Below are positions 61,827-64,000 of a DNA stretch of 64,000 nucleotides, in pieces (position 1 is the first letter of the stretch; each line of letters begins with the position of its first letter). The translations under genes were made by a program, and so were the position numbers. The notes beneath the pieces were generated by a model that did not search any database, had not been told where the DNA came from, and saw only the letters and a program-made list of their open reading frames with translations. Source of the stretch: Impatiens glandulifera. Taxonomy: Eukaryota; Streptophyta; Magnoliopsida; Ericales; Balsaminaceae. The stretch spans positions 2,654,389 through 2,718,388 of the forward strand of contig NC_061864.1 of assembly GCF_907164915.1 (NCBI RefSeq). Direction: 5' to 3'.

Positions 61827-64000
61827 ATGCAGAGGCAGAGTCCACCGAAGCATCGGCACGATGACACTTCGCCGTTGCCTCTCGGTATGGACTGGAGTCC
61901 TCCACCTCGTAAATGGGTGAGTTTTTTTCCATTTTAAATCAGCTGAATTCGCCGTGATCGTGTACTTTGAAACTTGTACTATGAACTCCTTACCTGTTAT
62001 TTGACTAGCTATAGTGAGTTTGTGTCATTAATCTCTTTATATTGAAATAAGATAAGAGCCTTGAATTCTCCATTTGATTAATGTGTGTGGCTGCTTTCTT
62101 AACGCAGAACGGACAGGACACTGTTTGGCCTCATGATCCTCGAACGGGATGGAGTTATTGTGTAATTGTTCCTTCATGGATTGTTCGTCCAAAAACGAGA
62201 GATTCGGATTCTGTAGTGGTACTACTACATAAATGATAAATCCATTGATTCTCCAGAATTTCCATAATAATAATGCTAGTCTGTTGATTACTTCAAGTTC
62301 CTAAATACTAGTTGCAGTTTTACAGAGTTCAGATTGGATTACAGTCACCGGAAGGCATTACAACTACACGAGGAGTATTAAGAAGGTTTAACGACTTCCT
62401 TAAACTATTTTCATTGGTAAGGAGACACTTAAGTCTTAACCATGTGAATCTTGTTTAATAAATATTAATTTGTCTTTGTTCCTTTATTTCTGAGTATATA
62501 TGTTGTTTGGGCAAATTTCCAAGTTTATTCTTTTCCTATTATTACTGTGAAAACTCGATTAAGATAAGACATTCTCATTTTCATCAATTGAATCATGCAG
62601 CTTAAGAAAGCATTCCCAAAGAAGGATATTCCACCTGCCCCACCCAAGGGGCTCTTGAAGCTTAAGAACAAGACACTTTTGGAAGAGGTATCAATCATTT
62701 TGTTTTCCTATCAAGGGCTGAAAATTTTTTAGGTCATTTATTCAGGGGATATGTAAACCGTACAATACTAGGCCCTGGATTAAATGGTGCATCCCTCCTC
62801 CGCCTTACCCCAAGATTTAGGCCTTGTTTGATGTAAAATTATTTGGATAAAAACTTATTGGTATAAATATATAATAAAAAACAATATTTTTTAAATAGAT
62901 TATAGGGTATTTTGGTTGATGAGTATATTGTTTATTGAATAGTTGAACTTTGTTGCAGAGACGGTCCTCTTTAGAGGGATGGATACTGAAGTTACTTTCT
63001 GACATTGAACTGTCAAGAAGTGCCCCAGTGGCATCATTTCTTGAATTAGAAGCTGCTGCAAGATCATGTATGTCAATTTGGAACATTGTGGATAACACCT
63101 TGTGATTCAACAACTGTTTCCATTAATTTAAAATTCTATACCGTTTCTTGTCAGCATTTCAAAATGAGAATCAACAAGATATGGAAACAAGTCCTACTGG
63201 TATTGCTTGTGAAACATCTGAAATAGAATCCCCCATCCTTGTGAGAGACAACAAATCTGAAATTGGGTTGGAGGTTTTATCACTGGATGGAGATGATGTG
63301 GGAAATCCAATAGAGAAGTTTGTAAAATACGGGATATCCAACATTGATGAAGGTTTGTTTATGGGACATGCAATTTTGGAGCAGATTGATGGTTTTCAGA
63401 AGCATAAACCACTTTTTAAAGAGATTAAAGGTCATTCTCGGAAGCTCTCTACTGAAAGTAATGTAAGTTCAACAAAAAGTAGTGAATTGTCAAATTCGAA
63501 TGGAGATGGGCACCTTGTTAATTGTGGCGGCAATGGTCTATTCGATAGTATTGAAATAGTTCTTCCAATTGACCAGCGCCAGAAAATGGACAGGATTCTT
63601 CTAAGCATGCAGAGAAGGCTGTTAACAGCTAAAACTGATATGGAAGATCTTATAACAAGGCTAAGTCAAGAAATAATGGTGAATGATTATCTTGTGACTA
63701 AGGTACCTTAATCTCTGGTTCTACATAGATCTCAATTTATAAATTATACCAAGATCCATTTATATCACATTTTCATTGATTTCCTAAAAAAACCAATTTG
63801 TTCTTGATACTGATTGATTGATCCATACAGGTGAATGATTTGGAAGTGGAACTGGAGGCAACCAAGCAGACAAATAAAGAAAGTCTTCAACAAACGATTC
63901 AAATTGAAAGAGAGAGAGTCATGCAAATGCAGTGGGACATGGAGGAACTTAGGCAGAAATCTTTCGAATTGGAATTAAAGATAAAATCCCAACAGGAGGG
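61827..64000 (+). CDS. EREL: EREX/EREL-type PX-domain Rab effector (5' part)
   Basis: Seven exons lie in the window: 61827-61916, 62108-62218, 62318-62416, 62601-62687, 62959-63067, 63155-63702 and 63831 to beyond 64000. All are in phase, giving about 404 residues so far. After a proline-rich N-terminus ([16 protein letters not shown]) comes the PX domain, about residues 35-150, with [15 protein letters not shown], the phosphoinositide-binding [20 protein letters not shown] and the proline-rich [15 protein letters not shown]. An acidic linker (about 165-300) and the start of a coiled coil ([20 protein letters not shown] onward) follow. Arabidopsis EREX and EREL1/EREL2 bind RAB5 GTPases on endosomes and act in vacuolar (storage protein) transport. 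The C-terminus lies outside the window. Confidence 0.9.

Overview
The window is plant nuclear DNA, almost certainly from a eudicot. The genes have many short GT-AG introns, the intergenic DNA is very AT-rich, an upstream sequence element (USE) + TATA U2 snRNA gene is present, and every recognisable protein belongs to a plant family. The species cannot be fixed from the sequence. Exon boundaries below were placed by hand from GT/AG signals, reading-frame phase and remembered family sequences; every spliced coding sequence listed keeps its frame, and all that lie wholly in the window end at a stop codon.

Layout. 0.5-4.9 kb: a GLUTAMINE DUMPER-type membrane protein (+) converges on a clade-F protein phosphatase 2C (-, 8 coding exons). 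4.9-8.5 kb: AT-rich DNA with a 1.06-kb element bounded by ~205-bp terminal inverted repeats. 8.5-25 kb: three flotillin-like genes (A, B, C; all -) with one intron at the same site. A has lost its C-terminal tail by a frameshift. B and C are recent copies embedded in a larger segmental duplication. Between B and C lies a tandem array of ~300-325-bp units with a tRNA-like (A box/B box) head. 25-35 kb: gene-poor DNA holding an apparently intact U2 snRNA gene at 30.8 kb and, 3.2 kb away, a U2 pseudogene that kept its promoter but lost the first part of the RNA.

35-64 kb is gene-dense: a PHOX-type TPR-PB1 protein (+), EMC7 of the ER membrane protein complex (-), a drug/metabolite-type (EamA/SLC35F-like) transporter (-), an intronless ARM-like protein (-), a 1,723-residue protein with four MATH/TRAF-like domains and a coiled coil (-), and the 5' part of an EREX/EREL-type PX-domain Rab effector (+) cut by the window end.

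The gene order recalls the Arabidopsis duplicated blocks carrying GDU1/WIN2/PHOX4/EMC7/EamA/EREL1 (chromosome 4), PHOX1/EMC7/TRAF-like/EREL2 (chromosome 2) and GDU5/PP2C/FLOT1/FLOT2 (chromosome 5); this is from memory and needs checking. Functionally the neighbours are unrelated housekeeping, membrane-trafficking and signalling genes, not a pathway cluster. I found no clearly new multi-gene system. The most unusual items are the U2 gene/pseudogene pair, the tRNA-headed tandem array, and the flotillin cluster with its frameshifted member and duplicated flanks.
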